NCBI GenBank assembly: GCA_028694405.1
Contig: JAQUTM010000042.1
Coordinates: 1 to 14,236, forward strand
Source of the DNA: Oscillospiraceae bacterium
GTDB taxonomy: Bacteria > Bacillota > Clostridia > Oscillospirales > Ruminococcaceae
DNA: 14,236 nucleotides
Reading direction: 5' to 3'
Shown here: positions 12,629-14,236 of the stretch, in pieces
Position numbering within the stretch: position 1 is the first letter of the stretch
Layout: each line of letters opens with the position of its first letter
Notes under the pieces: generated by a model
Seen by the model: the letters and a program-made list of their open reading frames with translations, nothing else
Database searches by the model: none
Told to the model about the DNA's origin: nothing
Position numbers and translations under genes: made by a program

Positions 12629-14236
12629 TTGATTTGTGTAAAATGTAATAAACGCCAGGCGATTGTATTTGTACAGCGCAGTGATGGCGCAAATATGAAG
12701 AGTGAGGGCTATTGCCTTACTTGTGCAAAAGAGCTGGGTATTAAACCTGTAGAAGATATGATGAAGCAGTTTGGTATTCGGGACGAAGACTTGGAGGGCA
12801 TGGAGGAACGTTTTCAATCTATGATGGGAGACGGCGGACTGGACGGCATGATGGAACAGTTTGGCGGTATGCCCGGTTTTGCTCAACAAATGCAGGAAAT
12901 GGAAAATGATGAGGACGACGGCGAGGACGATTTTAGTCCCGGCGGCAGTCCGGCGTTTCCTTTGATGTTTGGTATGGGTACCGACGCAAGCGGTAACCCT
13001 GCAGATATGAGCGCAGGCCCCATAAGCAAAAATGCAAAGGATAAGAAAAAAGACGACAAAAAAGATAAGGGCAGACAGGGAAAACGCAAGTTTTTAGATA
13101 ATTACTGTGAGAATTTAACCCAAAAAGCCAGAGACGGTAAGCTGGATAATATAATTGGCCGAGACCGTGAGATTTATCGTACGATTCAAATTTTAAGCCG
13201 CCGCCAAAAAAACAATCCTTGCTTAATTGGCGAGGCAGGTGTAGGTAAAACTGCCATTGCAGAGGGAATTGCCGAGTACATTGTGGCTGGTAACGTACCT
13301 GCACGTTTAAAGGACAGAGAAATTTATCTGCTGGATTTAACGGCGCTGGTTGCCGGCACCCAGTTTAGAGGCCAGTTTGAAAGCCGCGTAAAAGGTTTGA
13401 TTGGCGAAGTAAAAGCCGCAGGCAACATCATTTTATTTATTGATGAAATTCACAATATTACAGGTGCGGGAGACAGCGAGGGCGCTATGAACGCCGCTAA
13501 TATTTTAAAGCCCGCGCTTTCCAGAGGGGAAATACAGGTAATTGGTGCCACCACCTTTGCAGAATATCGCAAATATATTGAAAAAGACCAAGCACTGGAG
13601 CGTCGGTTTCAACCCGTTAAGGTGGAAGAGCCCAGCATAGAGGACACCATAAGCGTAATGCGCGGCATTAAAGCTTATTATGAAAAGCATCACTATGTAA
13701 AGGTGCCGGATACCATTATTGAAATGACGGTGCGCATGAGTGAGCGCTATATTACAGACCGCTTTTTACCCGACAAAGCGATTGACTTGTTAGATGAAGC
13801 CTGTGCCTGTTGCAGCCTTGCTCACCCTGAAATTACCACATATGTTGACGGGGAAAAAATGTTGGCAACATTAAATGCACAGTTAGAGGAAGAAGAGCAA
13901 GAAACCGAGGAGATGGACTATCAACGAATTGCTGAACTGAAAACGCAGATTTTACATCAAGAGCAAGAGCAGGAAAAGCAAAAAGTATTGGTAGATGAAA
14001 TAGAAGTTTCCACTGATGATTTGGCAAAGGTTATTGAGCTGTGGACAGGAATACCTGCTTTAAAAATACAGCAGAGTGAATTTACAAAGCTAACCGGTTT
14101 GGCACACCATTTAAAAGAGCATATTATCGGTCAAGATGAAGCAGTAGAGCTTGTAGCTGCCGCCATTAAGCGTAACCGTGCGGGAATTGCCAGCCGTCGC
14201 CGTCCTGCCAGTTTTATTTTTGTTGGCCCTACCGGT
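12629..14236 (+). CDS. HrcA-regulated Clp ATPase (ClpE/ClpC type) with N-terminal zinc finger, cut by window edge
   Basis: The first 536 residues of an open frame are visible. It is an HSP100 AAA+ unfoldase, probably a partner of ClpP. The N-terminus carries a four-cysteine zinc finger (C3, C6, C29, C32; CVKC and CLTC) as in ClpE, not the double Clp_N repeats of ClpC. Residues 50-155 are a low-complexity linker: Met/Gly/Asp-rich (SMMGDGG, GGMPGF), then acidic (ENDEDDGEDD), then Lys/Asp-rich (KDKKKDDKKDK). The first ATPase domain has Walker A GEAGVGKT (201-208) and Walker B ILFIDEIH (268-275). A short charged, coiled-coil-like middle region (about 405-455) follows, then the start of ATPase domain 2, cut within its Walker A (GPTG, 533-536). 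The start is TTG 12629, 11 bases after AAAGGA (12612-12617), immediately before the zinc finger as in ClpE. Confidence 0.9.
   Translation, partial: MICVKCNKRQAIVFVQRSDGANMKSEGYCLTCAKELGIKPVEDMMKQFGIRDEDLEGMEERFQSMMGDGGLDGMMEQFGGMPGFAQQMQEMENDEDDGEDDFSPGGSPAFPLMFGMGTDASGNPADMSAGPISKNAKDKKKDDKKDKGRQGKRKFLDNYCENLTQKARDGKLDNIIGRDREIYRTIQILSRRQKNNPCLIGEAGVGKTAIAEGIAEYIVAGNVPARLKDREIYLLDLTALVAGTQFRGQFESRVKGLIGEVKAAGNIILFIDEIHNITGAGDSEGAMNAANILKPALSRGEIQVIGATTFAEYRKYIEKDQALERRFQPVKVEEPSIEDTISVMRGIKAYYEKHHYVKVPDTIIEMTVRMSERYITDRFLPDKAIDLLDEACACCSLAHPEITTYVDGEKMLATLNAQLEEEEQETEEMDYQRIAELKTQILHQEQEQEKQKVLVDEIEVSTDDLAKVIELWTGIPALKIQQSEFTKLTGLAHHLKEHIIGQDEAVELVAAAIKRNRAGIASRRRPASFIFVGPTG

Noticed and set aside
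12933..13304. Minus-strand open frame of 123 codons over the Clp gene
   Set aside because: It is antisense to the Clp linker and first ATPase domain, where the plus frame is continuous and has Walker motifs. Its composition reflects the complementary strand.
1..14236. Mobile elements, CRISPR arrays, prophage, toxin-antitoxin or defence systems
   Set aside because: I saw no regularly spaced direct repeats, transposase or integrase motifs, tRNA-linked att sites or small paired toxin genes; the window is filled with housekeeping genes.

Overview
The window looks like a core-chromosome segment of a low-to-mid GC Gram-positive anaerobe, most likely a member of the Clostridia (Oscillospiraceae/Ruminococcaceae-like). 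This rests on strong Shine-Dalgarno sites, frequent TTG starts, group II ECF transporter genes linked to truA, a CIRCE heat-shock operator, and a ClpE-like ATPase with an N-terminal zinc finger. I see no mobile element, phage gene, CRISPR array, rRNA or tRNA.

Layout. The left end holds the 5' 215 codons of typA/bipA on the minus strand. A 484-base divergent intergenic region follows, with a good sigma-A-type promoter for each direction. The plus strand then carries ruvC-ruvA-GNAT acetyltransferase-ruvB, the Holliday-junction resolvasome with an acetyltransferase gene inserted between ruvA and ruvB. After a structured 237-base gap comes glmM (amino-sugar and peptidoglycan precursor synthesis). 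A gap with overlapping alternative hairpins leads to a class I SAM-dependent methyltransferase. Next are ecfA1-ecfA2-ecfT (the shared energising module of ECF vitamin transporters), truA (tRNA pseudouridine synthase), a membrane-anchored DUF5711-like protein, a CvpA-family membrane protein and pgsA (phosphatidylglycerophosphate synthase), all closely spaced. The right end holds the first 536 codons of a ClpE/ClpC-type AAA+ ATPase, preceded by a near-perfect CIRCE operator.

How the genes fit together. These are housekeeping functions: translation GTPase, recombination repair, cell-wall precursor supply, micronutrient uptake, tRNA modification, phospholipid synthesis and proteolysis. The most interesting points are regulatory. 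truA has no ATG, GTG or TTG start at the position required by its conserved N-terminus and appears to start at AUU. The Clp ATPase has a CIRCE (HrcA) site rather than a visible CtsR site. The leaders of glmM, the methyltransferase and ecfA1 each contain inverted repeats, and in each leader some arms have more than one possible partner. I found no convincing evidence of a wholly new multi-gene system. The DUF5711-like gene is the least understood gene here.
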